Positions 7,489 through 14,995 of a stretch of DNA of 51,482 nt are shown in pieces. The position numbers and the translations under genes were made by a program. The DNA is taken from assembly GCA_028532855.1 (NCBI GenBank), contig JAQQAL010000029.1, positions 1-51,482 on the forward strand, read 5' to 3'. This stretch comes from Candidatus Thalassospirochaeta sargassi (GTDB lineage: Bacteria; Spirochaetota; Spirochaetia; UBA9216). Numbering within the stretch: the first letter of the stretch is position 1; every line of letters starts with the position of its first letter. The notes beneath the pieces are model-generated. The model did no database searches. It was not told the DNA's origin and saw only the letters and a program-made list of their open reading frames with translations.

Positions 7489-10400
7489 ATGGACATTAAG
7501 CGAACCCTGGGGATTGGTATAAATCCTGAAGACAAGGAACAACGTGAACGTACATTACGATATATAAACCTGAAACTTGCATCGATGGGCCTGCCGTACA
7601 GCAGCAGTACGGATATAATGGATGTTGAAATAGCTCATGATTTAATTGAAAATTTCAAGGAGAAGAACAGACTTCTTTCCACTTATCTATGTCCTGCTGA
7701 TAAAAGAATTCAGAATTTTATTGATAGATATCTTGAAGATCTGAGCCTTGAGAAAAACCCTGAGCTTCCAACAGACACCCTTATCCTTGACCGGTACGGA
7801 TTATCCAGAGAGCTATCGATTCCACCGGATAAGAATGAATTTGTAACTGATATTATCAGTTCCTACAGGGTTAAACAGGGTGTACTGCATAATCCTAAAA
7901 ACGATCGAAGAACCACAAAGGGCTCTTTCCATATCGCCGAGGGCGGACTGCCGGTACCCTTCGATAAAAAATCAGTTCCCAAACAAACATTTGCCTTTCT
8001 GCTGAAAGAAGCACTAAATCCGCCGTCTGTGTTGAAAGAACTGCCATTCACCGACTCACAGGAAGATAAGGCCGAAGTATTTCTTTCACTGCTGCTGAGA
8101 CCAGTCGTAGTTCCTGAAGTATCCGGTTACACCGATAGGAAATCACTTGAAATAAGATTTTTCGCACCCGGAAATATGGTCTGCAATCTCGACTTTGTAG
8201 AATCCATCTTCGGTAATGCCGGAGACCCCTACCTGCCTGAACATGACGCAGCCCTTTCCCCGGAAAGCTGGACCGGACATACAGGCTGTATTATTCTTGC
8301 TCCCCATCTTACAACAATGACCAAGGCTGACATGGGACTTCCCAACGAAAAGTACGCAACTGAACGGCAAAAGGCTGAAGGAATGTGCTGGTCATCAAAG
8401 AATGAGCTTTACAATGACGGAGTTCCATTTAAGATCACTGCCCGCGATGAAAGCGGAGTTATAATAACGCTAATTGCTGATAACTATTTCGGCTATTGTA
8501 AAAAGGAAATTAAAACTCAAATCGGTTTCTCAGCAAACCTTTACGGTCTTGCAGAAGAGGAACATGCCGGAGGAGCCCTTGCTTTCCCCAGCTACAACCT
8601 CGGAACCCACTTCATCCCTGACAGTAACATGTCTTTTCTTCACCAGGAAAAGGGCCATAAATTTGACAACTTCAAGAACGTCCTCGGTGACGATTTAATC
8701 TTACACGATGAAGGCTATGGTATAGATCGCAACTACAAAAATATAATCTACATACCTGAGAACGCCGCCATTGATCTGGAAACTCAGAAAGCCTACTGGG
8801 AAACAAATGGTGAAAAGAAAACTATTAAAATACTCCCTGAAAACTTTTATATTCATCCGTCCGGGTACAGAGTACATATGGAAAAGCATTACTCATCACC
8901 GGCATGGAGACTTGTAGGAACCATTGCCGAGGGAACCTTCTGTCATAAACCGAGTACTGTATCTGGTGGAGGAAAGTCTGAAATTTCAAAGTCTATTAAA
9001 GACGCAATGCGTTTCAGTTCGGTTTTCATCAGCAACTTCCAGAGTGATATGGATAAGGCTGAAGAGATTATCAACTATGATTTCGGTGATCGTTTTAAAC
9101 CCGAATACAGAAAAACGCTGAAACCGAACCACAAAACCAGACCCCTCCTAAGCGATGCACGCTCACTCGGTTCGGTAATTAAAATGCTCTCACCGTCTTC
9201 AAACAATACAGATGAGTTTAATGCATGGCTTGAAACAATCCCTCTGGAGGTGAAAGCACTCGTTTTTATTATAAAACGCTTTTATGAACCGGAATGGGGC
9301 AGTGACTGGAAAGAAAAATTCTCCGTAGACATTATCAACAGTGAACCCGGCCATGTTCTTAAGTTCATGAACAGAGAACTTGTAGGCAGTTATCTGAAGA
9401 TAGGTACCAATAAAAACGGAAGCTGGGTAACAAATAAACTGCGTCAGGACTATATGCCGGCGGTTAAAGTTCAACTCGAAGATGATATATCGGCTTCAAT
9501 AGTTGTGCCGGCAAATGAAGTCAGCGGACTTTCCGATTCGAACTTCCACCCAAGCGTAAAGGTTGTTGAGAACTGTGAAAACAGATTCTTTCAGCGACCT
9601 GACGACGCAATATACCGCGGTCAGGATAAACAGGCAGAGAGAGATCTCGGTTCAAAAGGCAACTTCATTTGTAATTTTGAACCCCTTGGAATAAACAATG
9701 CGGTAGAACTCTATGAAGATACCGCCGGTTTTTACGCTTATACAGAACCTATTCAGGAAATAATCAGGGATTTCAGGAATACCGCAGATGAGGGTGATTA
9801 CTTCATTGCTCCTTCACACCCGAGGATTGTGGATGGAGCACCATCTAAAAACCCGAGGTATCTGCAGCTCAGACCTGATCTGGAAGACAACACAAACAGG
9901 TATCTTGGTGAAATTGGGATGAGATTATTCAGGAAGATTCCAGCGGGACAGCCCCTTACTGTACCCGTTAATGCTGTTCTGGCCGGAAGAAGAAATAACC
10001 CTGCTGACCATGAAGCAGGAATAAGACCCCTGGCAGTATACGGACCCATTCACTATCAGGAGCTTCCCGAACTATTTATGGATTTTGTCTGCAGCCTTAC
10101 AGGAAAATCTCCATCGACAACCGGAGCCGGTTCAGAGGGAGCTTTGACAAAGGCTCCGTTTAACGCACTGCCCGCAACATCGGATCTCAATAATGCACTT
10201 CTGTCGTTTATACTTACAGGATACAACGGATATACATCTGCCGCAGGATATATCGGCCCTGATTACAAGGTTGATCACGATATCAGCCTCCTGGTTCCTG
10301 AACTGTGGAGCCGCATGTCTGAAAAAGAAAGGGATCCATATAACCTGCTTGAGCTTGGACTCCTTGAAAAAATAGAGGACTTTGAATACGAAGGTGAAAC

Positions 10401-10968
10401 AATACCGGCAAGCCGGCTTGGTTTCAGAATCAATAAAGAATTCCTCGGTGCTTACATGGGCAGATTATTCGACAATCCCGAAGTAGTCTTCAATGAAGAA
10501 ATGCTGAAACCGGAACTACAGAGCCTGCCGGATTTTGTAGACGGTATAAAAAATATCGTCGAAGCCCAGCAGAAGGTAGCCAAGGGTTATATAAAGGACG
10601 GAAGTGTCGAGGCAGCTATACCGCCGCTTAAGGCAATTCTTTACATCATGGCGGAAGGCAGCTACGAAGGCAAAACTGCAGCCGACCCCGAGGTAAGAGA
10701 TCTCTTTACCCGGGAATATGTACTTGCCAGCGACTGGTATAAGGAGCGCCTGATCAACTACAGAGACGCGAGGGTAAAACAGGCCGAGGCAAGCATCAAA
10801 TATATGGAAGACTTTCTAAAGTCCGAACGCCATAAGGATGAAGGCCTACGCCTAGGGATACCTAACAGACTCAAAAAGGAAAAAACCAACCTGAAAGAAT
10901 TTCAGAGCGACGACTATCTTAAAAAACTTGAGGGGACGATCGGTCTGGATCCCTTGTTTAAGGGATAG
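7489..10968 (+). CDS. Large PEPCK-like protein, probably PPi-dependent phosphoenolpyruvate carboxykinase
   Basis: 1159 residues after AAAGGAGATATT, a strong ribosome site. The size and layout fit the PPi-type PEPCK family known from Entamoeba and Propionibacterium (about 1100-1200 residues, EC 4.1.1.38), which interconverts oxaloacetate + PPi and PEP + Pi + CO2. Visible motifs include a nucleotide-loop-like SGGGKSEISKS near residue 492 (in the place of the GACGKT loop of GTP-PEPCK), HKTRPLLSDARSLGSVI, DGAPSKNPRYLQLRP and the Gly/Ser-rich TGKSPSTTGAGSEGALTKAPF. It is cytosolic, with no signal or membrane segment. It stands alone between its own promoter and terminator, which suits a highly expressed housekeeping enzyme. 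The assignment comes from recalled family features, not a search; at minimum it is a large conserved protein of the PEPCK type. Confidence 0.6.
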   Translation: MDIKRTLGIGINPEDKEQRERTLRYINLKLASMGLPYSSSTDIMDVEIAHDLIENFKEKNRLLSTYLCPADKRIQNFIDRYLEDLSLEKNPELPTDTLILDRYGLSRELSIPPDKNEFVTDIISSYRVKQGVLHNPKNDRRTTKGSFHIAEGGLPVPFDKKSVPKQTFAFLLKEALNPPSVLKELPFTDSQEDKAEVFLSLLLRPVVVPEVSGYTDRKSLEIRFFAPGNMVCNLDFVESIFGNAGDPYLPEHDAALSPESWTGHTGCIILAPHLTTMTKADMGLPNEKYATERQKAEGMCWSSKNELYNDGVPFKITARDESGVIITLIADNYFGYCKKEIKTQIGFSANLYGLAEEEHAGGALAFPSYNLGTHFIPDSNMSFLHQEKGHKFDNFKNVLGDDLILHDEGYGIDRNYKNIIYIPENAAIDLETQKAYWETNGEKKTIKILPENFYIHPSGYRVHMEKHYSSPAWRLVGTIAEGTFCHKPSTVSGGGKSEISKSIKDAMRFSSVFISNFQSDMDKAEEIINYDFGDRFKPEYRKTLKPNHKTRPLLSDARSLGSVIKMLSPSSNNTDEFNAWLETIPLEVKALVFIIKRFYEPEWGSDWKEKFSVDIINSEPGHVLKFMNRELVGSYLKIGTNKNGSWVTNKLRQDYMPAVKVQLEDDISASIVVPANEVSGLSDSNFHPSVKVVENCENRFFQRPDDAIYRGQDKQAERDLGSKGNFICNFEPLGINNAVELYEDTAGFYAYTEPIQEIIRDFRNTADEGDYFIAPSHPRIVDGAPSKNPRYLQLRPDLEDNTNRYLGEIGMRLFRKIPAGQPLTVPVNAVLAGRRNNPADHEAGIRPLAVYGPIHYQELPELFMDFVCSLTGKSPSTTGAGSEGALTKAPFNALPATSDLNNALLSFILTGYNGYTSAAGYIGPDYKVDHDISLLVPELWSRMSEKERDPYNLLELGLLEKIEDFEYEGETIPASRLGFRINKEFLGAYMGRLFDNPEVVFNEEMLKPELQSLPDFVDGIKNIVEAQQKVAKGYIKDGSVEAAIPPLKAILYIMAEGSYEGKTAADPEVRDLFTREYVLASDWYKERLINYRDARVKQAEASIKYMEDFLKSERHKDEGLRLGIPNRLKKEKTNLKEFQSDDYLKKLEGTIGLDPLFKG

Positions 10969-10993
10969 ACACAATAGTCCATTATCACTACAA

Positions 10994-11028
10994 AGCTGAC
11001 TGGGAACTGAACTCAGTCAGCTCTTTTT
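10994..11028 (+). terminator. Rho-independent terminator of the PEPCK-like gene
   Basis: AGCTGACTG (10994-11002) pairs with CAGTCAGCT (11014-11022) around an 11-base loop, followed by CTTTTTT. It lies 25 bases after the stop codon. Confidence 0.9.
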
Positions 11029-11048
11029 TGATCTCAGCGATTCCTGCA

Positions 11049-11374
11049 CTATAACCCGAACCTGTTCTTTCCCCATTCCCGGATTGCCAGGATTATTTCC
11101 CGCAAACTCTCACCGTCCTCAGTGAGTGAATATTCAACCTTAGGGGTACTGACGCATAAACCTCCCGATGAATCAGCCCGTCCGCTTCAAGTTCCCGCAG
11201 CTGTACGGTAAGTACATGTTTTGTAATTGTAGGCATAACCTTCACCAGTTCGCCGAAACGATAGGTCCTCTCCATAAGATGATAAAGGATAGCCCCCTTC
11301 CATTTGCCGCCAATAATATCAAGAGTAGCCTCAACAGGACAACCGCCATTGCAGTCATATCTCTGGTGTCTCAT
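11049..11374 (-). pseudogene. HxlR-family regulator, frameshifted in a C run
   Basis: Reading from ATG 11374, the protein matches HxlR ([42 protein letters not shown]). At the four-base G run 11143-11146 (CCCC in the gene) the frame breaks and ends early at 11093. The neighbouring frame continues exactly as the family requires (PKVEYSLTEDGESLREIILA, then IREWG) down to a TAG at 11049. One missing C would restore about 108 residues, like the intact copy at 402-752, where the same point reads VPPKVEY. Either a true frameshift or an assembly error in a homopolymer is possible. It is divergent from a short-chain dehydrogenase that it probably once controlled. Confidence 0.85.
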
Positions 11375-11386
11375 AACCCCTCCATC

Positions 11387-11394
11387 AGTATACT
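11387..11394. promoter_or_regulatory. AGTATACT palindrome between frameshifted hxlR and SDR gene
   Basis: The 8-base palindrome AGTATACT is identical to the one at 1952-1959 near the other HxlR-linked nitroreductase. It lies 13 bases upstream of the hxlR start. It is a candidate HxlR operator. Confidence 0.35.
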
Positions 11395-11493
11395 ATATGT
11401 GCCTTTGTCAGATTTTTCATCCTACTTGTCTTAGAAACACATACTGCATATATTAACTGCAAGATTAAATAAGTCAAGACAGCAGGAGGATAT

Positions 11494-12297
11494 ATGAAAA
11501 CAATATTGATTACAGGATCTACCGACGGCATTGGTTTAGAGACTGCTAAAATGCTTACAGCAATCGGTCAGAAAGTTCTGCTGCATGGGCGTAAACCGGA
11601 AAAACTGGAAAGGGTTATGCAGGAACTCTCGTGCGATGGTTTTATTGCCGATCTGTCCCGTCTCAAAAGCGCCGTAGAGCTTGCAGATGCAGTTGAGAAA
11701 AAATATCAGAGAATTGATGTGCTTATCAATAACGCAGGTGTTTTCAGCACCGAGTTCCCCAGGACAGCCGAAGGGCTCGATGCCCGATTCGCAGTAAACA
11801 CAATAGCACCATATCTGCTGACAAAACGCCTTCTACCGCTACTTGGAACTACCGGCCGGGTAGTCAGCCTTTCGTCCGCCGCCCAGTCGACTGTATCGCT
11901 TGATGCCCTTAAAGGGAACACATTGAACCTTACGGCAGGCTCGGCCTATGCACAGAGCAAGCTGGCACTCACAATGTGGTCCAATCATCTGGCAGCTCAG
12001 CTCGGCAAAAAAGGGCCTGTTCTTGCAGCTGTTAACCCGGGGTCAATGCTCGGCAGCAAGATGGTTAAGGAAGCATACGGGGTTGTCGGCGGAGACATCA
12101 AAATTGGTGCAGACATCCTTACCAGAGCAGCAGTATCCGCTGAGTTTGATGATGCATCAGGCAGGTATTTTGACAACGACCGTGGGATTTTTGCCTCGCC
12201 ACACCCTGATGCTCTTGATTCACAATTGAATGCTCAGGTCGTAGAGGTAATAGAAGGAATATTAGCGAAGGCCGGTATACAACAGGCTGGCAAATAG
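11494..12297 (+). CDS. Short-chain dehydrogenase/reductase
   Basis: 267 residues, start supported by CAGGAGG seven bases upstream. It has the Rossmann motif TGSTDGIG (residues 7-14), INNAGV for the central Asn, a Ser in VVSLSSAAQ and the catalytic YAQSK. With all SDR residues present it should be an active NAD(P)-dependent oxidoreductase. The GRKP segment after the second strand (HGRKPEKLE) suggests NADP preference. The overall look is of the retinol-dehydrogenase/WW-oxidoreductase-like branch common in bacteria beside HxlR genes. The substrate is unknown. It is transcribed away from the frameshifted hxlR, with the AGTATACT palindrome in the shared upstream region. Confidence 0.9.
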   Translation: MKTILITGSTDGIGLETAKMLTAIGQKVLLHGRKPEKLERVMQELSCDGFIADLSRLKSAVELADAVEKKYQRIDVLINNAGVFSTEFPRTAEGLDARFAVNTIAPYLLTKRLLPLLGTTGRVVSLSSAAQSTVSLDALKGNTLNLTAGSAYAQSKLALTMWSNHLAAQLGKKGPVLAAVNPGSMLGSKMVKEAYGVVGGDIKIGADILTRAAVSAEFDDASGRYFDNDRGIFASPHPDALDSQLNAQVVEVIEGILAKAGIQQAGK

Positions 12298-12331
12298 AGA
12301 TAAAAAAGATTGGATATCGGCCGGCTGCAAC

Positions 12332-12358
12332 CCTGAATCCTTTGAATAAGGATTCAGG
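12332..12358. terminator. Hairpin between convergent genes (weak terminator)
   Basis: CCTGAATCC (12332-12340) pairs with GGATTCAGG (12350-12358) around a 9-base loop between the SDR gene and the convergent dsrE-like gene. Neither side has a clear U run, so termination may be weak or assisted. Confidence 0.45.
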
Positions 12359-12366
12359 ATAACAAT

Positions 12367-12711
12367 TTATATCGTCAGAATTGCTTCATCGTTCTTAAGC
12401 AATTCGGTAAGCGGAGCGCCCCACCTGATAAGCTCAATATCAAGGGCTTCCAGCTTATCAGCAACTCCAAGTTCATTTGCGCAAGTTATACAGGCTGATA
12501 CATGTACACCTTCAGTCTGCGCTTTTTTTATATATTCCTGAATTTCCGTATTCTCGCTTACAAGTTTGGCTGTTGCTCCCCAAATTACAATCGTAACATT
12601 TTCCCACCATCCTTTTGTCTTCGCATTTATTCCGTACATAAATACCATCAGTTTTGAAGTAATCAGGTCTGCGTTTGTCCAGACAAGATAGAGCGTTTTT
12701 TTCTCGTTCAT
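12367..12711 (-). CDS. DsrE-family protein
   Basis: 114 residues, the normal size for single-domain DsrE/YchN-like proteins. It has LYLVWTNAD at the start, VTIVIWGATAKLV in the middle and Cys74-x-x-Cys77 in SACITCANELGV, the position where family members carry the active Cys. DsrE-like proteins are small cytosolic homomultimers involved in sulfur-carrier or persulfide chemistry, though many have no known role. The start is supported by AAGGAG before ATG 12711. It follows the orphan gene at 12724 by 12 bases on the same strand, so the two are likely co-transcribed. No other sulfur-trafficking genes are adjacent. Confidence 0.82.
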   Translation of the reverse strand: MNEKKTLYLVWTNADLITSKLMVFMYGINAKTKGWWENVTIVIWGATAKLVSENTEIQEYIKKAQTEGVHVSACITCANELGVADKLEALDIELIRWGAPLTELLKNDEAILTI

Positions 12712-12723
12712 ATTATTCTCCTT

Positions 12724-13341
12724 TTATTTAACACGCCATGAATACAGTCGATGTCTCATCCCGCTTTCCATCATCCATATCTCATCCTCTTCATTCGCTA
12801 TCTGTACGATGTTCTGAACAAAGAGTTTAAAAAACAGAAAACGGATTTTATTATATTCTCTTTGAAGATCCTTGGAATCAGTTTCATCAATTTTCTCAAA
12901 ATCAGGCTCAAATGACTGGCCACTGACAATCCGGCTCTCACCGCAAGGGAAAATGAAGCGGGCAACGGCTGTTGTCTCATCAATCAGATAGTTATCGCCG
13001 TTCTCGATATATCGATAGGCTTGCTGAAGGTTGCACAGCTCTTTGGCCCTGTATCTGCCGTAAACATGGTTAATTGAATAACCGCTGAAATTGGTAGACA
13101 CCCAGGCAGAAATACTCTGCAGGTACTCCTCATCGCTTTCTTCTGCTTCTCTTGAAAAATACTGCTGCAGTACTTTCGAGTCAATTGATTTCAGCCGCTT
13201 AATTACTGAATCCTTGTAAAAAAGAATATCCAGCGAATTTTTTAGCTTGCCTTCATGGGTCAGGGGCAGAAAAAAATCAAAGATTACGAGATTATCATGG
13301 CAGAATATGGAATAGTCTGTTATTGACTTACGCTTATTCAT
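12724..13341 (-). CDS. Hypothetical protein (205 aa)
   Basis: I do not recognise a family. The protein is soluble, with no signal peptide or membrane segment, and is acidic with many aromatic residues. It has patches such as DNLVIFDFFLPLTHEGKL near the start, ETTAVARFIFPCGESR in the middle, and KIRFLFFKLFVQNIVQIANEEDE near the end. The coding frame is continuous from ATG 13341 to the stop at 12724. It lies 22 bases downstream of the AlbA_2 membrane protein and 12 bases upstream of the dsrE-like gene, so it could belong to either transcription unit or join them. Confidence 0.7.
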   Translation of the reverse strand: MNKRKSITDYSIFCHDNLVIFDFFLPLTHEGKLKNSLDILFYKDSVIKRLKSIDSKVLQQYFSREAEESDEEYLQSISAWVSTNFSGYSINHVYGRYRAKELCNLQQAYRYIENGDNYLIDETTAVARFIFPCGESRIVSGQSFEPDFEKIDETDSKDLQREYNKIRFLFFKLFVQNIVQIANEEDEIWMMESGMRHRLYSWRVK

Positions 13342-13363
13342 TTAACACTATTATATTCAAATT

Positions 13364-14995
13364 TCAGGATGCGGAAAAGCTTTTTCCTATCCGCCAGCGT
13401 GAAAATCGGGTCAGGATGTAGTTTGTGATCTCACTCGGATTATCAAGAACCTGAGATGTATTACCGGATCTTATGAAGAACTTTTCAACAGGACTGCCGT
13501 TCTTTGATTTTACAGTCGTAAAAAGAGGCTGGCGCCCCCTACGGATTCTTATCCGGCATATTTCATGACCGGACAACCAGGGAAAATCTACTGCAATGTT
13601 CTTAGAAGTGTATCCAACCCCGTATCTTGACCCGAGAAGATTACGAAGATGTATTTCATAGTAATCTCTGCCCTCCTGTCTCAATACCGCATAATCTTTT
13701 TCAATACCGAGTATTTCACCACTGTCCGCAACCCCAATTAAAAGTGTTCCACCCCGGGCATTACTGAATGCGGCAATTGATTTTACTATAATGTCTTCCA
13801 GTGCTTTATTAACCTTATCTTCGCGATAATCCCATCTGAGTGAGGATTTAAATTCCAGCTTCGAAGATTCACCTTTGCCGATCTCCTCCCGGAGGATTTC
13901 CTCTATACGATAAGGAGAACGTGAAGCTTCCCGATAATCATTAACCAGCCTGTACAGTAAAAAAGCTGCCGCAGCCAGGATTGTCAGAAGGAAAAGCTGA
14001 AGCGGAACAGAAAACTGTGAAGTCCACAGCGATTCAACAGGGACAAGAGTTCCAATAATCAGTTCATCATCCCCGAGATCAATCAGCAGAAATTCTGTCA
14101 TCCAGCTACCGGCCTCCGTCTCATAGCGCAATTGCAGATCATCATCCTGGTCACCGGGGATGTTTTCATCAAGGAAAGAAATAAGACTGTCTGCACCGCT
14201 GTCGAGGGGAGTCGCTGTTTCGAAATCCAATTCCGGGGTTTGTGTATCAGGGAGCTTCAGCAGGTTTCCAACCGGCAAAAAAATATAATCTTCTTCAGCC
14301 GGCAAAAGGATGAAAAGTACAGCATCCTTCACAGCCCCATCCTCTTTTAACCGCTCCGACATCTGCCTCAGCGGTAAATCAACAGCAATAGATAATCCTT
14401 CACCTGCGTTTCCGAATGGAGACTGCAGATACAAGCTTATGCCCGGTTCGTCCAGATACGGCAGGGAATAAACTGTACTGATTCTGACCCCTGATCCAGA
14501 AGGCCGATCCGATTCCGCAAAGCCTCCTGCATTTCTCAGATAAGTCAACGAATCTTCATTATTCTTTTCGGTCGTAAACCAATCTGAATCTCCATATGGA
14601 TTCTTTAAAACAAGCTCCCGTCCTGCCGGATCAGTCAGACTGAACGAAGACACCGTACCGATCGATGCAAACCTTGCCTGCAAAAGTTCAATATAATCTT
14701 CAGGCTCCCCGACCGAATCAATCTCACCTACGCGCCCCCATAACACAGAAGAAAATATAAACTCGGTCAATGGGCTGAAATAGTCCTTGACTGCAATTAA
14801 TGTTTTAGATGAAGAAGTTTCAAAAACACTTTCATCCAATCTGTTTCTTAAATCAGCATTACGATAAACCCAGACAAAACCCGCACTGAGGATGAGTATA
14901 ATCACCAGGGGGAGTAGCCTTAAAAGAAATTGAAAAACCTGTGTAGAACGTTGATTATCCCATTTGTATCGCGTACCTCTGTTAACGGTTTTCAT
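13364..14995 (-). CDS. Membrane sensor with periplasmic domain and cytoplasmic Schlafen AlbA_2 domain
   Basis: 543 residues. A transmembrane helix lies at about 22-44, followed by a ~285-residue extracytoplasmic region resembling a Cache-type sensor, a second helix at about 333-351 and a cytoplasmic AlbA_2 domain at about 375-505. The AlbA_2 motifs are clear: SSKLEFKSSLRWD, then IAAFSNARGGTLLIGVADSGEILGI, and KFFIRSGNTS near the end. AlbA_2 domains occur in nucleic-acid-binding or nucleotide-binding regulators, usually cytosolic. Here the arrangement is like a histidine kinase with the kinase replaced. Its start overlaps the antiporter gene by 14 bases, so the two are translationally coupled and probably function together in ion or osmotic stress sensing. 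That last step is inference. Confidence 0.82.
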   Translation of the reverse strand: MKTVNRGTRYKWDNQRSTQVFQFLLRLLPLVIILILSAGFVWVYRNADLRNRLDESVFETSSSKTLIAVKDYFSPLTEFIFSSVLWGRVGEIDSVGEPEDYIELLQARFASIGTVSSFSLTDPAGRELVLKNPYGDSDWFTTEKNNEDSLTYLRNAGGFAESDRPSGSGVRISTVYSLPYLDEPGISLYLQSPFGNAGEGLSIAVDLPLRQMSERLKEDGAVKDAVLFILLPAEEDYIFLPVGNLLKLPDTQTPELDFETATPLDSGADSLISFLDENIPGDQDDDLQLRYETEAGSWMTEFLLIDLGDDELIIGTLVPVESLWTSQFSVPLQLFLLTILAAAAFLLYRLVNDYREASRSPYRIEEILREEIGKGESSKLEFKSSLRWDYREDKVNKALEDIIVKSIAAFSNARGGTLLIGVADSGEILGIEKDYAVLRQEGRDYYEIHLRNLLGSRYGVGYTSKNIAVDFPWLSGHEICRIRIRRGRQPLFTTVKSKNGSPVEKFFIRSGNTSQVLDNPSEITNYILTRFSRWRIGKSFSAS

